The notes under the pieces are model-generated. The model worked only from the letters and a program-made list of their open reading frames with translations. It made no database searches and was not told the origin of the DNA. Shown one piece after another: positions 18,301-25,400 of a stretch of DNA of 32,684 nt (position 1 is its first letter; every line of letters starts with the position of its first letter). This DNA is from an uncultured Clostridia bacterium (GTDB lineage Bacteria > Bacillota > Clostridia > Christensenellales > Borkfalkiaceae), in contig CAMWKX010000002.1 of NCBI GenBank assembly GCA_947174955.1, positions 1 through 32,684 on the forward strand. Direction: 5' to 3'. A program made the translations under genes and the position numbers.

Positions 18301-20609
18301 TATACGCAGTTGAACGACAGACCGCCGTTTCTTATTTCAGCGGTGCCGTCCTTATTGAGTTTTATATACGCGCCGTTGGAGTAAGCCGTTTCTTCTACGT
18401 AATACGTACCCGCGATTTCGGTATAGTCGGCGTATCCGACGTAGAGCTGAATTTCGTCCTGATTGGGCACGAAGCCGCAAGGTACTTTCTTGGTCAATTC
18501 CGCGTCGAAGTAGTATCCCCAGCTGCGGTGACCCTGCGCGTTCGTCGCGTATTCAGGCAGACCGCCGGACTGCTTGTACCAGTCGCTGAGGGGCATATAT
18601 CCTGCAACCGAAACGCTCTTTTCCTGCGTTGCGCCGTTCATTATCTTAACGGTGACGGTGCGCGCCGCCGCTGCCGCGTTTATTTCGGGAAGCTTGCCTT
18701 CCGCGAACGTCCACTCGCCCGCGGTCCAGCCGAGAGCCGTAAAGGTCGCCTCCGTAGGGCTTTCCACCGCCGTCTGATTGCCGTATTCGGTCAAAGCCAC
18801 GTAATCGGCCAGCTTCTGCTCGGAAGAGGCGGGCTTTGCATATTGTCCCGCGAACGCGCCCGTACTCATAAAATCCGCGCCGAATCTGCTCGCCGCCGAC
18901 AGTTTGTTGACGCTTGCGCTCGTATAGTTAGCCGCATAGCAACCCGCTATGACCGTATTGTCTTCCGCATAGCCTGCGATGCCGCCCGCGTAAGCGCCTC
19001 TGAAATCTTCCAGAATCAACCCTTCGAGAGAGTTGTTAGCCGAAATCTGCGCCGTGGAATAGCAGTTTGCAACCGAGGAAAATCTGCTGAGCGTGCCGAC
19101 TATGCCGCCCGTATGCATACCGCCGTTTACCGAGCCGTGCGAATAGCTGTTGACTACGTAGGCAATCGCGCTTTCATCCGCCGACACGAGATTGCCGACC
19201 AGTCCGCCCATAGAATGGGGACTGCCCGTACCTTCTAAGAATACGTCCGCCGAGCTGGAACTTACCGAAGCCGAATGGGAAACCGTGCCCATTCTCGTTT
19301 CGGCGTACGCCGCCTGCAATCTGCCGACCAGTCCGCCCGCGTTTATTATCTGATTGTTGTCGTTTACTACGGTTATAAATCCGTCGTCGCCCGTCACCGC
19401 TTTGCAGTTGATTATTTCGGCGCCGATACCCCAGCCCAGAACCGAACCGACGAAAGTGCCTTCGCCCGCGGTCGCAGGGTGAACCTGTATATTGTAATTT
19501 TCGAGAGTAAGATTTTTTATTACCGCGGGGATTATGTTATTACCGCTGTCCACGGTAGCAACCGCGTACCCGAACAGTCCGACGTTAGGAAGATACTCGC
19601 GAGTGTAAGAGCTCTGGTCGTAAACCTCGTCGGTGATATAGAAATTGCTTATCTTGTGACCGTTGCCGTCGAACGTGCCGCTGAACGCCGAAATCTCCGT
19701 GGAGTGGTCGCCTATAACGTACAGCTGCTCGCCCTGCATATCGATGTCGGCGGTCAGCTTGTAGTGCATCGACGCGTAATTGCCGTTGTAAAAGTCGTCG
19801 TTGACCATTACCGCGAAATAGTACATATCTATGGGCCTGCTCAGCTCGAAGGGATGCTCTTCGGAGCCGTCGCCGAACCTGAAGTCCTCCACGTTGGCAA
19901 ACGATTCCTGCAAATCGAGGTTGAGCAAGTCTATCTCGCCGTCGTCGGTCACTTCGCTGACAACGTAGTAGCCGTCTTCGTCCTCTTCGAGCAGCGACGA
20001 GCCGTATCTAACCGTGTAGCTGTCCTTGTAATAGGGGCTTATCCACAGCTTGAATTTCAGGCTTTCGCCCGAAATAACCCTGACCTTTTCACCCAGCTCT
20101 TTGCCGTCCTCGCCGAGGAATTTTATTCTGCGGTCTTCGCCTCTGTACGGGTTGCCATTGTCGTCCTTCAACTCCTCCGACTTGTACAGGGTAAGCGTAT
20201 GCACCGCGCTCAGTCCCGTTACGCCTACCGTGGAGTTGCTCTCCATCGTAAACGAGTAAACGCCGTCCGCGTCGGGCTGAATGAGCACGTTGTTTAAGCT
20301 GACTACGGGCGTGCCCGTGGCGTTGGAACCGACGAGCACCTTAAAGCGGACGTCAACGCCCTCCTTTACCTTGCCGCCGAACCTGAAGCTTTCACCCTTT
20401 TCGTCGAGCTCGGCAAGGTCGCCCTCGAACACGATATCCATACCCTTGCCGGTCAAATCGAGCGTAAAATATTCGGGAGGCGTTTCGTCGACGACGCCCG
20501 AAGACGCGCCGCTGTCACCGTCCGAAGTGTTGCAGGCGACAGCGCCGCAAAGGCACCCTGCAGCCGCCGCAACCGTTATCCCGATTAAGAATTTCCTGAA
20601 TTTATTCAT
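15345..20609 (-). CDS. Very large repeat-rich surface lipoprotein with GLUG motifs
   Basis: First gene of the protease/peptide-import operon; 1754 aa, function unknown. The signal peptide ends in lipobox AVAC (Cys26), so the protein should be lipid-anchored outside the cell. Region 1 (about 40-300) is beta-rich. Region 2 (309-561) has GLUG-type repeats: FSGTFDGNGHKISNFY, then NVGLFGYA, AGGLVGRL, MGGLVGNLV, TGGIVGTL and AGGIAGYAED. Region 3 (about 640-1445) is a run of beta-rich modules that repeatedly open with an aromatic-x-Gly-x-Trp/Tyr signature (YGEYKD, FKGSWKK, FTGDWFM, FLGLWTG, YRGTYTA). Region 4 (1446-1754) is four tandem repeats of about 80 residues. The ATG at 20609 has GGAG 8 nt upstream. 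Composition suggests an adhesive or scaffolding protein; I see no enzymatic motif. GLUG proteins are otherwise known from surface and adhesin-like proteins, which supports but does not prove a binding role. Confidence 0.85.
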   Translation of the reverse strand: MNKFRKFLIGITVAAAAGCLCGAVACNTSDGDSGASSGVVDETPPEYFTLDLTGKGMDIVFEGDLAELDEKGESFRFGGKVKEGVDVRFKVLVGSNATGTPVVSLNNVLIQPDADGVYSFTMESNSTVGVTGLSAVHTLTLYKSEELKDDNGNPYRGEDRRIKFLGEDGKELGEKVRVISGESLKFKLWISPYYKDSYTVRYGSSLLEEDEDGYYVVSEVTDDGEIDLLNLDLQESFANVEDFRFGDGSEEHPFELSRPIDMYYFAVMVNDDFYNGNYASMHYKLTADIDMQGEQLYVIGDHSTEISAFSGTFDGNGHKISNFYITDEVYDQSSYTREYLPNVGLFGYAVATVDSGNNIIPAVIKNLTLENYNIQVHPATAGEGTFVGSVLGWGIGAEIINCKAVTGDDGFITVVNDNNQIINAGGLVGRLQAAYAETRMGTVSHSASVSSSSADVFLEGTGSPHSMGGLVGNLVSADESAIAYVVNSYSHGSVNGGMHTGGIVGTLSRFSSVANCYSTAQISANNSLEGLILEDFRGAYAGGIAGYAEDNTVIAGCYAANYTSASVNKLSAASRFGADFMSTGAFAGQYAKPASSEQKLADYVALTEYGNQTAVESPTEATFTALGWTAGEWTFAEGKLPEINAAAAARTVTVKIMNGATQEKSVSVAGYMPLSDWYKQSGGLPEYATNAQGHRSWGYYFDAELTKKVPCGFVPNQDEIQLYVGYADYTEIAGTYYVEETAYSNGAYIKLNKDGTAEIRNGGLSFNCVYSYSGAAHGAEIIIYRSCLASLSYSEFETNGGYFAYGGKAEGGALDLSAYITIMTTSGSSQQVSYTNEYATLRATKASADFVYGEYKDAGGVFYLFRNNGTGVMTGRTTSSAFTFTPSGDSFVITFAIAGNEITARQATVTLNGDGTVDTVNGVPVSAIDGFKGSWKKSANSAVEFTFDGEGGVTLNGVEAQNFKYENNSEVGFEIGNVKYKATLSNGALVINGETYYVSDGFTGDWFMVTEKEQFKIELGGIGTDGYGSAVITYSGGDSLTLEAEYDVFSVQDGRHLRIYVGDTQYGDLVYNGESNTATGSFYSRLYGEYRSYEFNIYDVFLGLWTGDGDSLDTVTFNGRSATAESAEVSIRTAGGVTRRGTYALTDAQHGTMTVGGKTYNIVYNEAENRVSVEEIEAEQPVSGQLGRRDGWYGVTLYDGDVSYYFDGKSEVGGSVVVTDGNDVGKLAYTVEGGAVKVDGKALTATATGFEWNNKTLVFRTGFADSWLIADTDAPLVIGEVGGHLNVEIGGKQFVYDPAENTLTHTDGEDITLITLLGDDAMSIAYIYGDGGYEDVKCVRSAKADAYRGTYTAEDGSGWKFDGLGGSKYTSGTATYTPVTGDPVKYSYNIDALGNPYISAESGLSVLQVADGKYSGKGKSFNTVEVDMYYGRTVYIIYNDSRDGKDYFFDGVSGVWVKDSDATEYTQKAYTYEIVTSVLCEIIDNDGVRYNGEMSRVGAVIEFKVTDQLEAVKDGVTYAFGVSTVWIKDGSGYTKAYDKSVDIKEADEEHSNMISELTDANGDKFLATLVYNEETETYEMTVQLKISFEATVGEGEDAKTYAFGEEAETLWLKGEDGYTKAYIYEVISEDDRIYRLTGLNGDKFIAQVTMSEDGKTYVMTIKSLTEVTVVAGEDVLTYVFGEGNDTVWLKKYHGNYTKAYTYKAIGEDGRTYELTDLNGKKFTAQVTYNGETGANEMTVTPVEEETEEGTDGQA
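15348..16274 (-). repeat. Four tandem ~80-residue repeats at the C-terminus of the 1754-aa lipoprotein
   Basis: Units begin at residues about 1446, 1525, 1610 and 1687. The shared core is a YAFG stretch, then a VWxK-x-GYTKAY block, then a LTDxNGDKFxAxVxY block and an MTV block. Specific copies read WIKDGSGYTKAY, WLKGEDGYTKAY and WLKKYHGNYTKAY. Units 3 and 4 are closest, also at DNA level; unit 1 is the most diverged (VWVKDSDATEYTQKAY). The last unit is shortened and ends in an acidic tail. Confidence 0.85.
18926..19685 (-). repeat. GLUG-type repeat region in the 1754-aa lipoprotein
   Basis: Residues about 309-561 carry the FDGNGHKIxNF opening and five G-G-(L/I)-(V/A)-G cores (GLFGYA, GGLVGRL, GGLVGNLV, GGIVGTLS, GGIAGYAE), with CYAANYTSASVN-like turns between. 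This is the pattern of the GLUG family, which probably folds as a beta-solenoid. Confidence 0.75.
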
Positions 20610-20617
20610 TATTTATT

Positions 20618-20621
20618 CTCC
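20618..20621 (-). promoter_or_regulatory. Ribosome binding site of the 1754-aa lipoprotein gene
   Basis: The minus strand reads GTGGAGAATAAATA directly before ATG at 20609; the GGAG core is 8 nt from the start. It supports this start for the first gene of the operon. A small hairpin (20629-20650) sits just 5' of it. Confidence 0.7.
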
Positions 20622-20628
20622 ACATAAA

Positions 20629-20697
20629 TAATCGTAAAAATTAACGATTACTTCGTAAAAAAGCTGTGAGAAGTACTCGACTCCGCCCGAAAGCGGA
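20629..20697 (-). promoter_or_regulatory. Structured 5' leader of the protease/peptide-import operon (unassigned)
   Basis: Two clear hairpins lie in the leader: TCCGC-(6 nt)-GCGGA at 20682-20697, and TAATCGT-(8 nt)-ACGATTA at 20629-20650, next to the ribosome site. Between them a weak stem (GTCGAG pairing with CTCAC, one bulge) is followed by a run of six U at 20657-20662, the shape of a weak attenuator. I could not match it to a known riboswitch or T-box; the T-box core and tRNA-binding motifs are absent. Regulation by this leader is possible but not shown. Confidence 0.4.
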
Positions 20698-20725
20698 CTA
20701 TAACCCTATTTTCTCATTCTTTTCT

Positions 20726-20754
20726 ATAATAACATACACGAAAAAATATTGCAA
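20726..20754 (-). promoter_or_regulatory. Sigma-70-type promoter for the protease/peptide-import operon
   Basis: On the minus strand: -35 TTGCAA (20749-20754), a 17-nt spacer, and -10 TATTAT (20726-20731) preceded by TG at the extended -10 position. The surroundings are AT-rich, unlike the coding DNA. The predicted start of transcription is near 20719, giving a leader of about 110 nt. It is the only good promoter I found between 20609 and the left edge, so the seven genes from 20609 leftward probably share it. Confidence 0.7.
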
Positions 20755-20860
20755 AATAATAAGGGCTTTTTATGAAATAATTTTCTATAAAAATTACTTA
20801 TATTTGCGGTTATTTTCCTTTACTTATCTATTTTATGCAAAATTTAACTGCATAAACTTA

Positions 20861-20892
20861 TAAACCCCGCGGCAATTTTGCCGCGGGGTTTA
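20861..20892 (-). terminator. Strong intrinsic terminator at the end of the MoxR/VWA/lipoprotein operon
   Basis: A perfect 15-bp inverted repeat, TAAACCCCGCGGCAA at 20861-20875 and its complement at 20878-20892, lies 14 bp after the TAA of the 971-aa lipoprotein gene. The CCCCGCGGC stem is very GC-rich. On the minus strand it is preceded by A-rich DNA and followed by TTTATAAGTTTA, a modest U-rich tail. On the plus strand the tail (TTTATTTTTAAAAATT) is better, but no plus-strand gene is present. The downstream promoter at 20726-20754 then starts the next operon. Confidence 0.8.
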
Positions 20893-20906
20893 TTTTTAAA
20901 AATTAT

Positions 20907-23822
20907 TTAATTGGACTGAGGGCGCGAAAGCACTATGGTTTCGCTTCTGCCTCTGTCGGGGAACGTAAGGTGGTGAATGGTCAGCTTATACGCTTCGTTC
21001 AGGGCGAACGTGAATTTGAACGTATCGTCGTTTCTGCCCGAAACGTACGTGCCCGTAAATTCGCGCGTTTCCGCGTCGTAGGTATAGCCGTATACGCAGT
21101 TGACCGTACTCTTGCCGTCGGTGACACTGACCGCCATAGTGCCCGCCGTTGCCGATTCGGGCGTGAACGTAACCGTTACGTCCGCCGCTACGGGCGCGCC
21201 GTTTTCGACCATATTTATAAAGCCGAATTTGCCCGTGTAGCTGCCCGTAAACATATCGTCGACCGAGGGCGCCGCAATTACGTTTATGCCGATAAGCTTA
21301 TACGCCGCGGGATGACCCGAAGAGTTGGTGTAAATGGAGTTGACGTATACTCCGACAGGCTCGTCGGTTGCCGCAAGCGCGGTGATCTTGCTCACCTTGG
21401 TGCCGTCGGCAAGTTCAAGACCGTCTTCCAGACTGATATACGGAGAGGTCGTTTCGCCCGTGTCCAGCTCGGTTACGAAGCTTGCATCGACGTAGCTTGC
21501 CTCGGAGGCGATTGCCGTTCCGCGGATATACAGCGACTGTCCCTCGTAAATGGTCAGCGCCGATTCGGGATTGGCGTAGCTGTACTCGGTACTCGTCCAG
21601 GTGTGCGTTTCGCTGCCGCCCGCGTCACTGTAAAGGTACGCCTGCGCGTTGAGCGCGGTGGGCACGCCCTTTGCTATATTCAGTTTCAGCTCGCGCTCGC
21701 ACCTGCCGCTCAGCGTTCTGAGCACGATAGTTATTTCACCAGAGTGCTGCGCGTTGATTAATACTTCGTTCTCGCCGCGTCTGAAATGTCCGATTATGTG
21801 GTAAACGTTGTCCGCCGTTGCTCCCAGCGCTATTTCGCCCGTGGGCGCTTGGAGATATACGCTCAGAGGGTCGAATTCGAGTTTAGCCGTATCCGAAGGC
21901 TGAACGTTGGATATCTTGAATATCGCGGGCGTGTTGGCAGAAATTTCCACGACGTCGCCCTCTGATATCAGTTGGTTATCGTAGCTTATATCGAAAGAGT
22001 GTATATACACGCTTTCCGCGGGGTAGGGGTTCTCCTCTACCTGTTCGCCCGCAACCTTCAACGTCTGGGTGAACGATATATTCCTGATAACGATATAGGG
22101 GTGGTCCTCGTCGTAAACGCCGCCGCCCGGTTTATTATCGCCCTCCTCGTAGTAGTACTTCCTTGTATCGCCTTCGGAAAATCCTTCGGGAACGGGTCTT
22201 GCAATCTGATTGCCGTTTCTGTCCAGAAGGGGCGTGCCGTCCGGCTTTTGCTTGTAGCCGTCGATAACTATCGCGGGGTCGCCCACTACCGGCGTCTTTA
22301 TCTTCGCGCCGTTGACGTCCTTTGCGATTACCATAACCGCGTCGCCGTTTTCGTCCTTTTCGTATAAGGGATTACCGTTTTCGTCTTCCTTTATTATCGG
22401 CTGACCTTCCTCGTCGAGTACGGGTTTTCCTTGCGCGTCCGTCTGATAAATCCATTTGTAAGTGTACTGGTACGTGTAGGTCTTTCTCGGCTCCGTCTTA
22501 ACCTTGCCGTCTTTGTCCTTTACGGTGACGGGATTGCCCTGTTCGTCCTTTTTGATTACGGGGTCGCCCTCGTCGTCGTATTTGATATTACCGTTTTCCA
22601 GCGTTTCATACTCGTAAACGGGGTCGTAAATGACGTTGCCGCTTGCGTCCTTTTCATAAACGTAGTTGGTTTCGTACGACTCCACGCCCTCGGAGTTGAT
22701 GGGATAAATTTCGCTGAAAATTACGTCGCCGTCCTCACCGTAAATTACTTCGCCCGTATTCGTGCCGTCAAACGTGTTGGCAAGCATCCAGCTACGGATA
22801 ATTTTGGTCTTTACGTTGAGCGTCTTTATCTCGCCAGTAGGATAGGTTACGAAATCCACGTAGTAACGGCAGAAATGCACGTCCTCCATACGGCTGAACT
22901 CGAACGCGCATACGTAGCTGCCGTCCGACTGTTTGGAATAGGTCTTCTCTTCGTACTTGATGGCGTTTTCCGACTTCGACGCTTCGAAGTATGTTAACAG
23001 CGTGTCTTCCGCGCCGTAAGTTGCCTTCATACCGCCGCCCGAAGAGTAGCCGTAGCCCTTTAAATTGTTTTCGGTAACGCTCTCGTCGACGCGGGGATCG
23101 TACGGATTGCCGTTGGCGTTCAGCTCCGCGGAAATGCCGAAGGGTTTACCGTCGTCGTCGCGCGAATACCAGAAATCCCTGCGGTTGCCGCCGTCGTGCA
23201 CGAGGGTGTAATTGTCGCCGTAATAGTTATAGAAAGCGTTCGCCCTTACGTCCGTTCCGTTCGGGTCGCCCTCGACGTAATTGCCCTCGCTGCGCCTGAT
23301 ATTGCCGTTTAAAGTCGACGCGTAGAGCACAACGTCGCGCAAATCCTCAATCGTGTCGTGCTTAGGCAGTTCGACGTCGAATTCTATGTCGCCCGCCGAG
23401 TGGAAAAGCACGTAGCGGCGGATACCCGCGGCTATATACGAGGGCAATTCCACGTCGTCTACCGAATTGTACTTATCCTTTTCGCCGAGCTTGGGAAGCG
23501 TAACGTCGAAGGTGTGCGCGGAGTTGAGCTTGCACGTGCGCGTCGCTCTGCCTTCCGTCGTTTCGGTGGGCTGAGTGACGTTCCAGTCGCTGTCGAACTC
23601 GTGCGCGTCGGGATCCACGGGTATCGCTTCCGCCTTGACGTCGCCGCAGGAAGAACACGTTCCCGTTCTCTGACCGGGGCGATCGCACGTCGCCTCGTAG
23701 TCGGTTTCAAAGACATAGTTGTGAGTATGCTTGTCGGAATTACAGCCCGCAAGCGTGGTTGCGCCCATAGTTGCCGCCATAGCGACGGCAGATATCATCG
23801 TCAATATTTTTTTGGTTTTCAT
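20907..23822 (-). CDS. Surface lipoprotein with Cys-rich N-terminal module and Asp-Gly-Pro repeat tract
   Basis: Last gene of the MoxR/VWA operon, 971 aa, function unknown. Lipobox LAGC (Cys27). After the anchor comes a module often seen in clostridial surface proteins: ATCDRPGQRTGTCSSCG (44-60, Cys46/56/59) then AHEF, with a second, degenerate copy at about 82-110 (Cys97). A beta-rich region follows (120-385), then a tract of short repeats (387-545), a beta-sandwich-like part (560-850) and a C-terminal domain beginning FTGSYTGKFGF, which resembles the modules of the 1754-aa lipoprotein across the operon boundary. The ATG has AGGAAA upstream and follows the previous stop by 30 bp. It belongs to the operon by spacing; its link to the VWA proteins is unproven. 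Confidence 0.8.
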   Translation of the reverse strand: MKTKKILTMISAVAMAATMGATTLAGCNSDKHTHNYVFETDYEATCDRPGQRTGTCSSCGDVKAEAIPVDPDAHEFDSDWNVTQPTETTEGRATRTCKLNSAHTFDVTLPKLGEKDKYNSVDDVELPSYIAAGIRRYVLFHSAGDIEFDVELPKHDTIEDLRDVVLYASTLNGNIRRSEGNYVEGDPNGTDVRANAFYNYYGDNYTLVHDGGNRRDFWYSRDDDGKPFGISAELNANGNPYDPRVDESVTENNLKGYGYSSGGGMKATYGAEDTLLTYFEASKSENAIKYEEKTYSKQSDGSYVCAFEFSRMEDVHFCRYYVDFVTYPTGEIKTLNVKTKIIRSWMLANTFDGTNTGEVIYGEDGDVIFSEIYPINSEGVESYETNYVYEKDASGNVIYDPVYEYETLENGNIKYDDEGDPVIKKDEQGNPVTVKDKDGKVKTEPRKTYTYQYTYKWIYQTDAQGKPVLDEEGQPIIKEDENGNPLYEKDENGDAVMVIAKDVNGAKIKTPVVGDPAIVIDGYKQKPDGTPLLDRNGNQIARPVPEGFSEGDTRKYYYEEGDNKPGGGVYDEDHPYIVIRNISFTQTLKVAGEQVEENPYPAESVYIHSFDISYDNQLISEGDVVEISANTPAIFKISNVQPSDTAKLEFDPLSVYLQAPTGEIALGATADNVYHIIGHFRRGENEVLINAQHSGEITIVLRTLSGRCERELKLNIAKGVPTALNAQAYLYSDAGGSETHTWTSTEYSYANPESALTIYEGQSLYIRGTAIASEASYVDASFVTELDTGETTSPYISLEDGLELADGTKVSKITALAATDEPVGVYVNSIYTNSSGHPAAYKLIGINVIAAPSVDDMFTGSYTGKFGFINMVENGAPVAADVTVTFTPESATAGTMAVSVTDGKSTVNCVYGYTYDAETREFTGTYVSGRNDDTFKFTFALNEAYKLTIHHLTFPDRGRSETIVLSRPQSN
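22188..22664 (-). repeat. Short tandem Asp/Glu-Gly-Asn-Pro repeats in the 971-aa lipoprotein
   Basis: Residues about 387-545 consist of units of about 10-12 residues of the form (D/E)-(D/E)-x-G-(N/D/Q)-P-(V/I)-x-x-(K/E): for example DDEGDPVIKKDEQGNPVTVK and DEEGQPIIKEDENGNPLYEK. The DNA shows repeated words (ccgttttcgtc near 22350 and 22376). It looks like an extended, acidic stalk or a beta-turn repeat region. Confidence 0.7.
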
Positions 23823-23852
23823 AGTCGTTTTCCTGTTTATATTATAAGCCCC

Positions 23853-25400
23853 TTAAACATATATGCCGCAAGCGAACAGCCACTGACTGTTCTCGTCGCT
23901 GTTGTAGGCGGCGCCGTTTAAATCTTCCGCAAAGCCTTTGCCGTCGTTGAAATACCTCTGTGAAATGGCGAAGTCCTGCAAGAACTGCTTCAACTCCGCG
24001 TTCACGGGGTACGCTCCGTCGGGATTGAGCCTGCTGTAATGGGCGTAGCCGTTGGGACCCATAATGAAATCGTAATAATTTTTATACGTTCCGTCCTCGC
24101 CCTGCATCCAGTTATAGCTGTTCTTTGCCAAAATCGGGTGGTTGAGAGCCGCGCCCTCGTCGCCGTCGTTGCCGCTGTTGGCAAGTACGGGAAGAGGTTT
24201 GGTAATAACCGCGTAAATTCTGTAACGGACGGTATTGCCATCTCCTTCGTTTACTACGTAATAGTAATATCCGTCGTCGCCCTTTTCCACGCCCCTCTGG
24301 TTGAGTATATGCACGCCTCTTTTAGACGGCGCGTCGGGACTGTTGCCGAAGAGGGACGATTCGCCGACCAATTCGAACTCGCCCGCAGGCTTGAGCGGCG
24401 TCTTGGAAAAGTTCTCGGTTACGGGCACGTCGGAAGAGGTTCCCATAGGCCTTGTGAACTCGCCGTCGCGCTCGAATATAAAGTATATCGTGTGCGGATA
24501 GGAATATGATTTTTCACTCTCGGAATGGAGATTGAATATCATTACGTTGCCCACTTCCGACTTGTCAAGCTGATATTTGAGCCAAACGTTTTTGGTGTAA
24601 TTGCCTTCCGCGCCGCCGTCGTCCTGAATTACCGCGGGATAGGGACTTATATACGCACTGCTTCCCATATGCAAATCGACTATGGGATTTATCTCGTCCG
24701 CCGTCACGTCAATAAGCGTCATAAACGAATACTCGCCGAATTCTTTGGGCTGGAACATAAAGAACTGCTTTTCTTCACTGCTCTGCAACGTATAGCTGTA
24801 CGCGCCCGTAGAATTGAGCTTATAGTAACTTACGCTTTCGCCGCCTATCGTCATCGGCTGATTGCTCTTAGCCGCCTTCTTTAAATTATATACGGGCACG
24901 GTTACGTTGCTTTTATATCTCGACGCAACCAGCTCGTCCTTGCGCTCGGGACGGGCGGGGTTGGGGTCGTAGCAATATTTCTTGTTGAAATCCTCGGTCA
25001 GTACGAGCGTTACGTTAAAGTCGCCGTCAAGCTTCTTTATGCTCGCCACGCCGTTGGCGTTGAAGGGCGCGCGGTATATTTCGGGTCTGCCGTCGGTTAT
25101 CTCCGTCCACTGCGCCTGCAACCTCGTTATGAGCGAATAGTTTGCCGAGGTGAACGCCGTTTCCACCGATTGCTCGACGGTTTTACCGTCTTCGTCCTTG
25201 ACCTTTACGACTTCGCGGACGACCAGCTTTACCGTAAAGCTGTCCTCGGGAACGGGGTCGTCGGGAAGCGGAGTCACGGGAGTATTGCCGCCCGTACTTG
25301 TGGGCGGCGTATATTCGCCGCAACCCGCGAAACCTACCGCGAGAAGCAATACGGCAAGCACGACCGATAAAATTTTCAGTATACCTTTCCGCTTCGTCAT
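23853..25400 (-). CDS. Surface lipoprotein of unknown function in the MoxR/VWA operon
   Basis: 515 aa; lipobox FAGC (Cys27), followed by a Pro/Thr/Gly-rich linker. The rest is beta-rich. The stretch at about 180-320 (FFMFQPKEFGEYSFMTL, then NPIVDLHMG and QDDGGAEGNYTKNVWLKY) loosely resembles PPC-type beta-sandwich domains (the 'dispersed Asp-Gly-Gly after a Tyr-Tyr-Phe core' look), but I do not claim the family. The ATG at 25400 overlaps the VWA gene stop as ATGA (25397-25400), so translation is probably coupled; the site upstream (AAAGG, far from the start) is weak. No enzymatic motif seen. Confidence 0.75.
   Translation of the reverse strand: MTKRKGILKILSVVLAVLLLAVGFAGCGEYTPPTSTGGNTPVTPLPDDPVPEDSFTVKLVVREVVKVKDEDGKTVEQSVETAFTSANYSLITRLQAQWTEITDGRPEIYRAPFNANGVASIKKLDGDFNVTLVLTEDFNKKYCYDPNPARPERKDELVASRYKSNVTVPVYNLKKAAKSNQPMTIGGESVSYYKLNSTGAYSYTLQSSEEKQFFMFQPKEFGEYSFMTLIDVTADEINPIVDLHMGSSAYISPYPAVIQDDGGAEGNYTKNVWLKYQLDKSEVGNVMIFNLHSESEKSYSYPHTIYFIFERDGEFTRPMGTSSDVPVTENFSKTPLKPAGEFELVGESSLFGNSPDAPSKRGVHILNQRGVEKGDDGYYYYVVNEGDGNTVRYRIYAVITKPLPVLANSGNDGDEGAALNHPILAKNSYNWMQGEDGTYKNYYDFIMGPNGYAHYSRLNPDGAYPVNAELKQFLQDFAISQRYFNDGKGFAEDLNGAAYNSDENSQWLFACGIYV

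Noticed and set aside
20707..20718. Tiny reading frame (ATG AGA AAA TAG) near the predicted transcription start as a leader peptide
   Set aside because: Only three codons, no ribosome site, and it starts at or before the predicted transcript start.
23823..23852. TATAAT-like word just before the 971-aa lipoprotein gene as an internal promoter
   Set aside because: It lies about 20 nt from the start codon, which would leave no room for the ribosome site in the transcript, and I see no matching -35 at the right spacing.
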